NCBI GenBank assembly: GCA_947174295.1
Contig: CAMWIG010000025.1
Coordinates: forward strand, 1-15,318
Direction of reading: 5' to 3'
Source of the DNA: an uncultured Alistipes sp.
GTDB lineage: Bacteria; Bacteroidota; Bacteroidia; Bacteroidales; Rikenellaceae
Length of the DNA: 15,318 nucleotides
Positions 7,477 to 15,318 of this stretch are shown here, one piece after another. The first letter of the stretch is position 1, and each line of letters begins with the position of its first letter. Position numbers and translations under genes: made by a program. Under the pieces are notes generated by a model, which made no database searches, was not told the DNA's origin, and saw nothing but the letters and a program-made list of their open reading frames with translations.

Positions 7477-9780
7477 ATGAATATTTTACAACGATCTGTT
7501 TTATTTCTGGCAGCCGCAGCCGCAAGTGCGGCTCCGCTGACCGCAGCCGCTTCGTCCGACGAAAAGATGGACGGTTACATCGACCGCCTGATGGCGAAGA
7601 TGACTCTTCGCGAGAAGATCGGACAGCTGAATCTGTGCGGCGCCGGCGACGTATACACGGGTCCTGTCGTGCGCAGCAACATCGCCGAACGCATTCGCAA
7701 AGGCGAGGTGGGCGGCATCCTCAGCCTCAAAGGCGTCGACTATATCCGCAGTATTCAGGAGGTCGCCGTCAAGGAGTCGCGGCTGGGTATTCCCGTAATC
7801 TTCGGAAAGGATGTCATTCACGGTTACGAAACCGTATTTCCGATTCCGCTGGGCGTTTCGTGCAGCTGGGACTTGGAGGCCATCGAGCATTCGGCGCGCA
7901 TCGCTGCCGTCGAGGCGAGCGCCGACGGAATCTGCTGGACATATTCGCCCATGGTGGACATATGCCGCGATGCCCGCTGGGGACGCATGTCCGAGGGCTC
8001 GGGCGAGGATGTCTTCCTCGGCTCCCGGATTGCCGAGGCCATGGTGCGCGGATATCAGGGCGACAATACCTATCGTCGCCGGGACCAGGTGATGGCCTGT
8101 GTCAAGCACTTCGCACTCTACGGCGCATCGGATGGCGGACGTGATTACAACACGGCGGACATGAGCCGTCTGCGAATGTACAACGAATACATGCCTCCCT
8201 ACAAGGCGGCCATAGATGCCGGCGTAGGCTCGGTGATGAGCGCATTCAACGTCGTCGACGGCATTCCTGCCACGGGCAATCGCTGGCTTCTCACCGATCT
8301 GCTGCGCCGGGACTGGGGTTTCGACGGCTTCGTAGTGAGCGATGCGAGTTCGGTAGTGGAGATGTGCGCTCACGGCATGGGCGATACGCAGCAGGTGGCG
8401 GCGCTGGCCGTGAATGCCGGACTCGACATGGACCTGGGCTCGGAGGCATTTATGCGGACGCTCGAAAAGTCGGTGGCCGAAGGCCGTGTGTCGATTGAGC
8501 AGATCGATCGGGCCTGCCGCCGCGTGTTGGAGGCCAAGTACAAGCTGGGACTCTTCAAGAATCCGTACAAGTATTGCGACGTTTCGCGTCCCGCCAAAGA
8601 GGTCTACACGCCGGAGCACCGCGCTTTCGCCCGCCGGCTGGCGACGGAAACATTCGTGCTGATGAAGAACGACAATCGCATCCTGCCGCTCCGAAAGGAG
8701 GGGAAAATAGCTCTCATAGGGCCATTCCTCACCGACTGCAAGGAGATTCAGGGGACTTGGAGCCCGTCGGGCGCGACCGAGAAGTACACTACGATTCTGG
8801 ATGCGTTCCGCACTGCGGCGGGTGACCGTGCGGAGCTGCTCTACGCCCGCGGCTGCGGTTTCGAGGACGAGACCGACGAGGAGCAGATTCGAAACTATCT
8901 GCGCGACAAGGGTGCGGATTTCGCCTATCGTCCGGGCACGCCGGAGGATGCCGACGAAGCGGTGCGAATCGCTTCCGAAGCGGACGTCGTCGTAGCGTTC
9001 CTCGGTGAGCACGAGATGCAGAGCGGCGAGAGCAGCAGCCGGTCGGAACTGACGCTCGCCGCATCGCAGCGCGCACTGCTCGAACGTTTGTTGCAGACCG
9101 GGAAGCCGGTCGTGCTCGTCTATTTCATGGGCCGTCCCGTGGTGATGGACTGGGAGACCGAGCATGTGCCGGCCATTCTGAACGTATGGTTCCCCGGCAG
9201 CGAAGCTGGCGATGCCATTGCCGACGTGCTGTTCGGCGACGTCAATCCGTCGGGCAAGCTGACGACATCGTTCCCGCGCAGCGTGGGGCAGATTCCCATC
9301 CATTACGACGAACTTCCGACCGGCCGTCCGCTGCCGGAGGGGAGCCGTTTCGTGAAATTCACGAGCGCCTACCTCGATGTGCCGAATACGCCGCTCTATC
9401 CGTTCGGGTACGGACTCTCGTACACGACCTTCGAGTATTCGCCCATGGCGCTGAGTGCCGACACGATGACTGAGAGCGGTGCGATCGAAGTCTCGGTCGA
9501 CGTGAAGAATACCGGCGACCGTGCCGGCGATGAGATTGTGCAGCTTTACATTCGCGATTTGGTGGGAAGCGTTTCGCGTCCGCTGAAACAGCTGAAAGGT
9601 TTCGAGCGTATGCACCTCGAACCGGGCGAAACCCGCACGGCGACATTCACGATTACGGCCGATTTGCTCAAATTCTACAATGCCGACCTGGAATACGTCT
9701 GCGAACCAGGTGATTTCGAGGTGATGGTCGGCCCGAACTGCATGGAGGTGGAGCGCCGCCGTTTCGAACTGGTAAAATAA
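7477..9780 (+). CDS. Glycoside hydrolase family 3 beta-glycosidase (BglX-like)
   Basis: A 767-residue secreted GH3 enzyme that removes terminal beta-linked sugars (beta-glucosidase, possibly beta-xylosidase or similar). A Sec signal with an Ala-rich core (8-25) predicts periplasmic location; no lipobox is seen. Domains: TIM barrel about 30-350, including KHFALYGASDGGRDYN (Lys210-His211) and GFDGFVVSDAS with the expected nucleophile Asp289. The alpha/beta sandwich (about 380-630) carries GEHEMQSGESSSR (510-522), where the acid/base glutamate of BglX-type enzymes is likely to be. A C-terminal FN3-like domain (about 671-750, NTGDRAGDEIVQLYIRD...PLKQLKGFE) completes the usual BglX architecture and length. 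The start ATG lies 90 bp after the accessory lipoprotein. GH78 starts 16 bp downstream, suggesting one enzyme operon. Its sugar specificity cannot be fixed from sequence; the rhamnosidase neighbours suggest it acts on what remains after rhamnose removal. Confidence 0.95.
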   Translation: MNILQRSVLFLAAAAASAAPLTAAASSDEKMDGYIDRLMAKMTLREKIGQLNLCGAGDVYTGPVVRSNIAERIRKGEVGGILSLKGVDYIRSIQEVAVKESRLGIPVIFGKDVIHGYETVFPIPLGVSCSWDLEAIEHSARIAAVEASADGICWTYSPMVDICRDARWGRMSEGSGEDVFLGSRIAEAMVRGYQGDNTYRRRDQVMACVKHFALYGASDGGRDYNTADMSRLRMYNEYMPPYKAAIDAGVGSVMSAFNVVDGIPATGNRWLLTDLLRRDWGFDGFVVSDASSVVEMCAHGMGDTQQVAALAVNAGLDMDLGSEAFMRTLEKSVAEGRVSIEQIDRACRRVLEAKYKLGLFKNPYKYCDVSRPAKEVYTPEHRAFARRLATETFVLMKNDNRILPLRKEGKIALIGPFLTDCKEIQGTWSPSGATEKYTTILDAFRTAAGDRAELLYARGCGFEDETDEEQIRNYLRDKGADFAYRPGTPEDADEAVRIASEADVVVAFLGEHEMQSGESSSRSELTLAASQRALLERLLQTGKPVVLVYFMGRPVVMDWETEHVPAILNVWFPGSEAGDAIADVLFGDVNPSGKLTTSFPRSVGQIPIHYDELPTGRPLPEGSRFVKFTSAYLDVPNTPLYPFGYGLSYTTFEYSPMALSADTMTESGAIEVSVDVKNTGDRAGDEIVQLYIRDLVGSVSRPLKQLKGFERMHLEPGETRTATFTITADLLKFYNADLEYVCEPGDFEVMVGPNCMEVERRRFELVK

Positions 9781-9786
9781 CGATTC

Positions 9787-9792
9787 AAGGAG
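9787..9792 (+). promoter_or_regulatory. Shine-Dalgarno-like AAGGAG before the GH78 gene
   Basis: AAGGAG lies four bases before the ATG at 9797. It is the only clear Shine-Dalgarno match before any start in this window; the other starts have A/T-rich or unremarkable leaders, as is common in Bacteroidota. The short spacing makes its effect uncertain, but it supports ATG 9797 as the start. Confidence 0.4.
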
Positions 9793-9796
9793 TATT

Positions 9797-12529
9797 ATGT
9801 TAAGATTCCATATACTTTTACTGCTTTCGGCAGCTTGGCTGACCGCGGGATGCTCGGAGCCCGTGACGCTCGAACAGCCCCGTTGCGAAATGCAGGAGCA
9901 GCCTTTGGGAGTCGCCGTCGCGAATCCCGTGTTTTCGTGGCATCTCGATTCCGAGGCGTTCGATGTCGTGCAGACCGCATACGAAATCAGCGTCGCAGCT
10001 TCCGAAAAGGAGCTCGGAACCGGCGCCGCACTGTGGAACAGCGGCCGCGTCGATTCGGATGCCATGCGGGCGGCCTATGCCGGTGCTCCGCTGGATTCGG
10101 GCCGCGACTATTACTGGTCGGTCAGAGCGCATACGAACGCCGGGTCGACCGCGTGGAGCGCTCCGCACCGTTTCTCGACGGCTCTCTCCGACGATGAATG
10201 GCGGGCCGTGTGGGTCGGCGAGGACGCCCTCTCCAATCCGGACGAGAACCGCGACAGTCTCCATACGCGGCTGGCCGCGCGATATTTGCGCAAGGAGTTC
10301 GACAACGGTCGCAAAGCCGTGAAGCGGGCCATGCTTTATGTCAGCGGATTGGGAACCTACGAAGCCTACCTGAACGGCGAGCGCATCGGTGACGACTTCC
10401 TGGCTCCGGCCATTACGTTCTACACGAAAACGGTCTACTATAATACCTACGATGTGACCCGTCTGTTGCGGCGGGGCGACAACGCGCTGGGTGTCATTCT
10501 CGGCAACGGCCGCTATTTCTGGCTTCGGGCGCAGGGCAAGCCTATCGCCGGTTTCGGACTGCCGAGGCTGCTCGCGCAACTCGAAATCGAGTATGCGGAC
10601 GGAAGCCGGCGAACGGTCGCTACCGACGATACATGGAGGGTGACCTCGCACGGTCCGATTGTCGCCAACAACGAATACGACGGCGAGGAGTACGACATGC
10701 GTCGGGAGCTGCCCGGCTGGAACCGCGCTGGTTACGACGATGCCGGCTGGCAGTCGGTCGACCTCATGGAGGCGCCGGCCGGTCGGCTGTGCGCGCAGCC
10801 GTGCCCGGCGATTCGCGTCATGGAGCGCGTTCGCCCTGCGAGCATTACCCGCATGCCGTCCGGGAAGTTTCTGGTCGACATGGGGCAGAACCTGGTCGGC
10901 CGTCTGCATGCGAAATTTTCGGCCTGCAAGGATGAGCCGGTAGTCATGCGTTTTTCGGAACTGCTCAACGCCGACAGTACGCTCTACGTCGCCAATCTTC
11001 GCTCGGCGAAAGCCACCGACGTGTTCACGCCCGCAGCCGACGGACGGTTCGAATGGACTCCCGCTTTCGTATTCCACGGCTTCCGCTACATCGAACTGTC
11101 CGGCATGTCCGAAATGCCGTCTGCCGATGACTTGGAGGTCGAGGTGCTTTACGACGAGATGAATACCATCGGCTCGTTCGAAACGGACAATGATATACTG
11201 AACAGCGTTTACAGCAACGCTTACTGGGGTATTCGCGGCAACTACCGCAACATGCCGACCGACTGTCCGCAGAGGGACGAGCGCCATGGCTGGCTGGGCG
11301 ACCGCTCGACGGGGTGCTGGGGCGAGAGCTTCATCTTCGACAACGGCCTGCTTTACCGCAAGTGGCTGCATGACATCGAGGACACGCAGAGCGATGCCGG
11401 ATGGATTTCGGTGCTGGCGCCGCATTACTGGTACGAGCGTGCGGACGACATCACATGGTCGTCGGCATGGATTTTCTCTGCGGAGATGATATACCGCCAT
11501 TTCGGCGATGCTTCGGGAATCGTTGAGCGGTACCCCGCCATGAAGCGGTGGGCCGATTTCATCATAGCCCAGTATGTACGCGACGGAGTGGTCGTCCGCG
11601 ACTGCTTCGGCGACTGGTGTCTGCCGCCTGAATCGCTCGAACTTATCTTTTCCCAGGATCCGACGCGCAAACCCGACGGCCGTATTCTGAGCACTGCGAC
11701 GTTCCACCATATCCTGCATCTGCTGGCCGAATTCGCCAGCCTGGCGGGCTGCGGGCAGGATGCGGAGTCCTATCTCGCCTGCGCCGAATCGCTCGAAGAG
11801 GGGCTCAACCGTCATCTGTTCGATTACGACCGTGCATGCTACGGCAATAATGCCGTGACGGGCAATCTGCTGCCGCTCTATTACGGGCTGGTTCCAGAGG
11901 GCTACGAACAGCGGGTGCTCGACAACATCGTGGAGAAGACGGAGGTCGAACGCGACGGGCACGTCAGCACCGGCGTGGTCGGCATCCAGTATCTGATGCG
12001 CACGCTGACCCGTTACGGCCGCGAGGATTTGGCCTACAAGCTGGCTTCGCAGGACACATATCCCAGCTGGGGATACATGGTTCGCAAGGGCGCCACGACC
12101 ATTTGGGAGCTTTGGAACGGCGATACGGCCGCGCCCGACATGAATTCGGCCAACCACGTCATGCTTCTGGGCGACCTGGTGATTTGGTATTACGAGAATC
12201 TGGCAGGTATCCGCAATGCCGAGGGTTCGGTCGGTTTCCGGCACATAGAGATGAAGCCCTGCTTCCCCGACGGATTGGGCCGCGTGACGGCTTCATACCG
12301 CTCGGTATCGGGTAGGATCGACAGCCGCTGGGTGCGTTCCGACGACGGTTTTGCGTGGGAGGTCGGCATTCCGGCCAACTGTTCGGCGACGCTCAGTCTG
12401 CCGATGGAGCTGCACCCCGAAGAACCGAAATCCGCCGAAGGGATTCGCAGCATATCCCGCGACGGGGATTGCTGGGTCGTCGAACTCGGCTCGGGAACCT
12501 ATCGTTTCGAACATCAGAGAGACGAATGA
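9797..12529 (+). CDS. Glycoside hydrolase family 78 alpha-L-rhamnosidase (lipoprotein)
   Basis: A 910-residue inverting exo-alpha-L-rhamnosidase. The N-terminus is a lipoprotein signal (hydrophobic 6-15, lipobox LTAGC, Cys19), followed by SEP rather than an acidic run. It is therefore membrane-anchored, probably facing the periplasm. Domains: Ig-like module about 25-130; rhamnosidase N-terminal beta-sandwich about 165-335 (YVSGLGTYEAYLNGERIG); a further beta domain about 345-450 (DMGQNLVGR); (alpha/alpha)6 barrel about 460-805; C-terminal beta domain to the end. The barrel carries the family signature DCPQRDERHGWLGD, with Glu495 the expected general acid. It also carries GATTIWELWNGD, with Glu771 the expected base, by comparison with characterised GH78 enzymes. 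The length is normal. The gene is 16 bp after GH3 and its stop overlaps the start of the esterase gene (ATGA). Terminal alpha-L-rhamnose is the family substrate; the aglycone side is unknown. Confidence 0.96.
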   Translation: MLRFHILLLLSAAWLTAGCSEPVTLEQPRCEMQEQPLGVAVANPVFSWHLDSEAFDVVQTAYEISVAASEKELGTGAALWNSGRVDSDAMRAAYAGAPLDSGRDYYWSVRAHTNAGSTAWSAPHRFSTALSDDEWRAVWVGEDALSNPDENRDSLHTRLAARYLRKEFDNGRKAVKRAMLYVSGLGTYEAYLNGERIGDDFLAPAITFYTKTVYYNTYDVTRLLRRGDNALGVILGNGRYFWLRAQGKPIAGFGLPRLLAQLEIEYADGSRRTVATDDTWRVTSHGPIVANNEYDGEEYDMRRELPGWNRAGYDDAGWQSVDLMEAPAGRLCAQPCPAIRVMERVRPASITRMPSGKFLVDMGQNLVGRLHAKFSACKDEPVVMRFSELLNADSTLYVANLRSAKATDVFTPAADGRFEWTPAFVFHGFRYIELSGMSEMPSADDLEVEVLYDEMNTIGSFETDNDILNSVYSNAYWGIRGNYRNMPTDCPQRDERHGWLGDRSTGCWGESFIFDNGLLYRKWLHDIEDTQSDAGWISVLAPHYWYERADDITWSSAWIFSAEMIYRHFGDASGIVERYPAMKRWADFIIAQYVRDGVVVRDCFGDWCLPPESLELIFSQDPTRKPDGRILSTATFHHILHLLAEFASLAGCGQDAESYLACAESLEEGLNRHLFDYDRACYGNNAVTGNLLPLYYGLVPEGYEQRVLDNIVEKTEVERDGHVSTGVVGIQYLMRTLTRYGREDLAYKLASQDTYPSWGYMVRKGATTIWELWNGDTAAPDMNSANHVMLLGDLVIWYYENLAGIRNAEGSVGFRHIEMKPCFPDGLGRVTASYRSVSGRIDSRWVRSDDGFAWEVGIPANCSATLSLPMELHPEEPKSAEGIRSISRDGDCWVVELGSGTYRFEHQRDE

Positions 12530-13977
12530 CCATGAGAAAACTGACAGTTCTCGTTTTTGCGGCGCTGCTCGCGGCGGCGGGTCCCGTTCATGCGAAAATC
12601 GCCCTGTCGCCTCTATTCTCGGACAACATGGTGTTGCAGCAGCGCACCTCGGCACCCGTATGGGGCCAGGCGAGCCCCGGCGCCCGGGTGAAGCTCTCCG
12701 CATCATGGGATGATAAAAAATACTCGACCCGCGCCGACGACCAGGGACGGTGGCGGATAGATGTCGCCACCCCGGCGGCCGGAGGGCCTTACCGAATTAC
12801 GATCTCCGACGGCGATGCGCTGGTGTTGGAAAACGTCCTCGTCGGCGAGGTATGGCTATGTTCCGGGCAGAGCAACATGGAGATGCCGTTCATCGGTTGG
12901 GGCAAGCCGAACGACTGGGAGCGGGAGATAGCCGAAGCCGATCATCCTTCGATTCGGCTGTTGCATGTCGAACACACGACGGCAGCACGACCGCAGCGGG
13001 AGCTGACGGTTCGTAACGGCGGGTGGGACGTCTGTTCGCCGGCTTCGATTCCGGCGTTTTCCGCCACGGCCTACTTCTTCGGCCGCGAACTGGCCGAGAC
13101 GCTCGGCGTGCCTGTCGGTCTGATTCACTCCTCGTGGGGCGGTACGGATATCGAGCCGTGGATCGACGGCGACTACCTGCGCCGGATTCCCGAATTCGCC
13201 GCCAAGGTGGACGAGGTGCTGGCCACCGAGTCCGGCGTCAAGGTCAGCCCGCACAGCTGCACGGCGCTTTACAACGCCATGATTGCTCCGCTGGTTCCAT
13301 ATGGCATCCGCGGTGCAATCTGGTACCAGGGCGAGAATAACGTGTCGCGCGCATGGCAGTACCGCGATCTGTTTCCGCTGCTCATCACCTCGTGGCGGCA
13401 GCTGTGGGGAACGGACTTTCCGTTCTACTTCGTGCAGCTGACCGCTTTCAAGCAGCGGCTCTCCGAGCCGGGCGAGTCCGAGTGGGCCGAACTTCGCGAA
13501 GCGCAGGCCCATACGCTGGCCGTTGAGAATACGGGCATGGCCGTGATTATCGACAAGGGGCATCCGACCGATATTCATCCCAAGGACAAACAGACCGTCG
13601 GCAAGCGGCTGGCTCTGCTTGCGCGGGCCCGCACCTATGGCGAGGAGATACCGTGCTCGGGCCCGATGTACCGTTCGCATCGGATTTCCGGCCACGAAAT
13701 CGTTCTTGCGTTCGATGCAGCCGACGGCGGGCTGAAAACGGCGGACGGCGGGCCTCTCGAAGGGTTTGCCGTCGCAGGCTACGACCATCGCTTCCACTGG
13801 GCGGAGGCCCGTATCGAGGGCGATTGCGTCGTGGTCGGCTCGCCGCAGGTGGCATTCCCGATTGCCGTCCGCTACGGCTGGGCCGACAACCCGAATTGTA
13901 ATCTGTGCAACGGAGCGGGACTACCCGCCTCGCCGTTCCGCACCGACGACTGGAAAGGATGTACACGCAAAGACTGA
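12526..13977 (+). CDS. SGNH-type carbohydrate O-acetylesterase ('sialate O-acetylesterase' family)
   Basis: A 483-residue secreted esterase expected to remove acetyl groups from sugars. Sec signal about 1-23 (cleavage near PVHA), then an N-terminal beta-sandwich (about 25-100: LSPLFSDNMVLQQ...APVWGQASPGARVKL). SGNH blocks follow: WLCSGQSNMEMPF with catalytic Ser116; HSSWGGTDIEPW (about 201-212); IWYQGENN (265-272); and the Asp/His block TDIHPKDK with Asp349 and His351. The ATG at 12526 overlaps the GH78 stop (ATGA), implying translational coupling. A second ATG at 12532 is equally able to start the signal peptide (481 aa). The frame is open further upstream to 12355, but that would overlap GH78 by 175 nt and lose the signal. 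The family label says sialate; with two rhamnosidases beside it, an acetylated rhamnose- or galacturonate-containing glycan is a likelier substrate (inference). It also carries four TTA/CTA/TCA codons, more than its neighbours. Confidence 0.92.
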   Translation: MTMRKLTVLVFAALLAAAGPVHAKIALSPLFSDNMVLQQRTSAPVWGQASPGARVKLSASWDDKKYSTRADDQGRWRIDVATPAAGGPYRITISDGDALVLENVLVGEVWLCSGQSNMEMPFIGWGKPNDWEREIAEADHPSIRLLHVEHTTAARPQRELTVRNGGWDVCSPASIPAFSATAYFFGRELAETLGVPVGLIHSSWGGTDIEPWIDGDYLRRIPEFAAKVDEVLATESGVKVSPHSCTALYNAMIAPLVPYGIRGAIWYQGENNVSRAWQYRDLFPLLITSWRQLWGTDFPFYFVQLTAFKQRLSEPGESEWAELREAQAHTLAVENTGMAVIIDKGHPTDIHPKDKQTVGKRLALLARARTYGEEIPCSGPMYRSHRISGHEIVLAFDAADGGLKTADGGPLEGFAVAGYDHRFHWAEARIEGDCVVVGSPQVAFPIAVRYGWADNPNCNLCNGAGLPASPFRTDDWKGCTRKD

Positions 13978-13982
13978 CACTT

Positions 13983-15318
13983 ATGGAATTCAAGCATCTG
14001 TTACTTGGTACGATTTGCGCTGCGCTGACAGCATTCGCATGCAGTTGCCGGCCATCCGGCGGCGACATCGGTTACGACGACCTGCGTGCGGGATTCGTAG
14101 ACATACCCGACACCATGCAGACGAGCGTCTACTGGCACTGGCTCGCCGGCAACATCTCCGAAGAGGGGGTCGTCGCCGATTTGGACGCGATGAAAAAAGC
14201 GGGAATCAACCGGGCTTTCATCGCCAATATAGGCCTTACGCCGCAGGAGGTTCCCACGGGCGATGTCCGCTTTCTGTCGGACGAATGGTGGCGAATCCTG
14301 CATGCGGCGCTCAAACGGGCTGCCGAACTCGACATCGAAATCGGAATCTTCAACTCTGCGGGTTGGAGCCAGGCCGGCGGCCCGTGGGTTGCTCCCGGGC
14401 AGTCCATGCGGCGCCTGGCCTCCGTCAGAGGGCGTGTCGCGGGCGGCGAACCGGTCCGGGTCTGCATGCCTGCGCCCGCGCCGGAGTTTCAGGATGTCAA
14501 AGTGCTGGCGTGGCCGTCGGCCGCAGCCGGCACGACGACGCTCGGAAGCGGAAACTGTACGGTCGACTGCACGCCTGCGATGCCCGATATCGGGAAGCTG
14601 CTGGATGGCGACGAACGCTCCGAGGTGAGGTTCGCGCCGGGAAATCTCACGATTGATTTCCAACCCGACACTCTCGTTACCATACGCAGCATACGGTGTC
14701 TGCCGTCGCATGCGCCTGTCTTCGCGCAGGCGGTGCTGTCGGTCGAGTGCGGCGGAGGGTTCGAGCCGGTGGCGCATTTTCGGATAGACCGCCGCCGCGA
14801 CCGTCTCGATGTCGGGTTCGATCCTTATGCGGCGGTAGCAGTGTCGTTTCCTGCCGCTACGGGAAGCCGGTTCCGACTGGAACTCTCCGGGCTGACGGCC
14901 GGCTGCGGCTTTCGGGAGGTCGTGCTCTCGTCGGAACCGGTCGTCGACCGCTTCGAGGAGAAAACTTTCGCCAAGATGTTCCAGGAGCCGCTGCCGTATT
15001 GGAAGGAGTATCAGTGGCCGCAGTCGGTCGATACGGCCGCCGCGGTGCGCGCAGGTCGGGTGCTCGACATTTCGGACTGTCTCGTGGGCGATACGCTCTG
15101 TTGGGATGCCCCGGACGGGGAGTGGGAGATTCTCCGCACGGGCATGGTGCCTACCGGCGTGACGAATTTCCCCGCCCTGGATGGCGACGGACTGGGACTT
15201 GAAGTCGACAAGATGAGCCGCACGCATCTGCAAGCGCATTTCGATGCCTTCGTCGGCGAGATTCTCCGCCGGATTCCGGCCCGGGACCGTCGCACGTGGA
15301 AGGTCGTCGTAGCGGACA
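13983..15318 (+). CDS. Glycoside hydrolase family 106 alpha-L-rhamnosidase (3' truncated by window end)
   Basis: The first 445 residues of a protein that by family length should be about twice as long. The signal peptide is lipoprotein-like with two candidate cysteines (Cys20 in TAFAC, Cys22 in ACSC). GH106 hallmarks: YWHWLAGNISEEGVVADLDA (50-69), the KKAGINRAFIANIG strand, FNSAGWSQAGGPWVAPGQSM (123-142), a beta-rich insertion (about 150-320), then GLGLEVDKMSRTHLQAHFD (403-421). That last segment is where GH106 enzymes return to the catalytic barrel. The catalytic acid and base are probably beyond the end, so activity cannot be judged. The ATG lies 5 bp after the esterase stop, in the same operon, with no visible Shine-Dalgarno. 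Family enzymes remove alpha-L-rhamnose, as known from pectin-degrading Bacteroides. Having both GH78 and GH106 suggests more than one rhamnosidic linkage in the substrate. Confidence 0.92.
   Translation, partial: MEFKHLLLGTICAALTAFACSCRPSGGDIGYDDLRAGFVDIPDTMQTSVYWHWLAGNISEEGVVADLDAMKKAGINRAFIANIGLTPQEVPTGDVRFLSDEWWRILHAALKRAAELDIEIGIFNSAGWSQAGGPWVAPGQSMRRLASVRGRVAGGEPVRVCMPAPAPEFQDVKVLAWPSAAAGTTTLGSGNCTVDCTPAMPDIGKLLDGDERSEVRFAPGNLTIDFQPDTLVTIRSIRCLPSHAPVFAQAVLSVECGGGFEPVAHFRIDRRRDRLDVGFDPYAAVAVSFPAATGSRFRLELSGLTAGCGFREVVLSSEPVVDRFEEKTFAKMFQEPLPYWKEYQWPQSVDTAAAVRAGRVLDISDCLVGDTLCWDAPDGEWEILRTGMVPTGVTNFPALDGDGLGLEVDKMSRTHLQAHFDAFVGEILRRIPARDRRTWKVVVAD

Noticed and set aside
7501..10065. 854-codon minus-strand open frame over GH3 and the start of GH78
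   Set aside because: Same cause: codon register with GH3, ending exactly at the TTA codon 9 of its signal peptide. No protein family resemblance.
9818..12244. 808-codon minus-strand open frame over GH78
   Set aside because: Codon-register shadow of GH78, ending at TTA codon 8. Similar shadows at 4512-6428, 6310-7464, 12856-13797 and 14001-15239 were rejected for the same reason.
12355..12525. Upstream in-frame extension of the esterase gene
   Set aside because: It would overlap GH78 by 175 nt and bury the signal peptide. The ATG at 12526 or 12532 places the signal at the N-terminus.
13766..14656. 296-codon plus-strand open frame bridging the esterase and GH106 genes
   Set aside because: Arg/Gly/Ala-rich out-of-frame translation without domains; it overlaps two well-supported genes in a different frame.
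1..15318. RNA genes, CRISPR arrays, insertion sequences, attachment sites, defence genes or a PUL regulator
   Set aside because: No tRNA-like cloverleaf, repeat-spacer pattern, transposase, integrase, HTCS or sigma/anti-sigma gene is visible; coding regions fill almost the entire window.

Overview
The window is a stretch of a Bacteroidota polysaccharide utilisation locus (PUL). All genes lie on the + strand and are packed head to tail. The evidence is two SusD-type lipoproteins, a SusC-type TonB-dependent transporter, a surface-type accessory lipoprotein and four carbohydrate-active enzymes. The GC-rich DNA, strong avoidance of TTA/CTA/TCA codons and mostly absent Shine-Dalgarno sequences suggest a high-GC Bacteroidales gut lineage such as Alistipes/Rikenellaceae. 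That taxonomic guess is inference.

Layout. 1-1553: the 3' part of a SusD-like gene whose start, and presumably its own SusC partner, lie upstream. 1584-4442: a complete SusC-like transporter without the usual N-terminal carboxypeptidase-like domain. 4455-6272: its SusD-like partner. 6295-7386: a SusE-position lipoprotein with two fibronectin-like modules and an unassigned C-terminal beta-rich module. 7387-7476: the only gap of any size (90 bp), holding a near-perfect 16-bp hairpin. 7477-9780: GH3 beta-glycosidase. 9797-12529: GH78 alpha-L-rhamnosidase. 12526-13977: SGNH-type carbohydrate O-acetylesterase ('sialate O-acetylesterase' family), starting inside the GH78 stop by an ATGA overlap. 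13983-15318: the first 445 residues of a GH106 alpha-L-rhamnosidase that runs off the window.

How the parts work together. The SusC/SusD pair would bind and import an oligosaccharide, and the accessory lipoprotein would help bind glycan at the surface. The esterase would remove O-acetyl groups. The two rhamnosidases, from unrelated families, would remove terminal alpha-L-rhamnose, and the GH3 enzyme would remove beta-linked sugars (glucose, xylose or similar). A rhamnose-rich, probably acetylated glycan such as a pectic rhamnogalacturonan, a rhamnosylated plant glycoside or a bacterial rhamnan fits best. No lyase, GH28 or regulator is in view to settle it.

I found no RNA gene, mobile element, CRISPR array or clearly new system. 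The points most worth checking are the intergenic hairpin, the tandem paralogous SusD genes, the accessory lipoprotein, and the pattern in which rare TTA/CTA/TCA codons sit almost only in signal-peptide coding regions and in the esterase gene.
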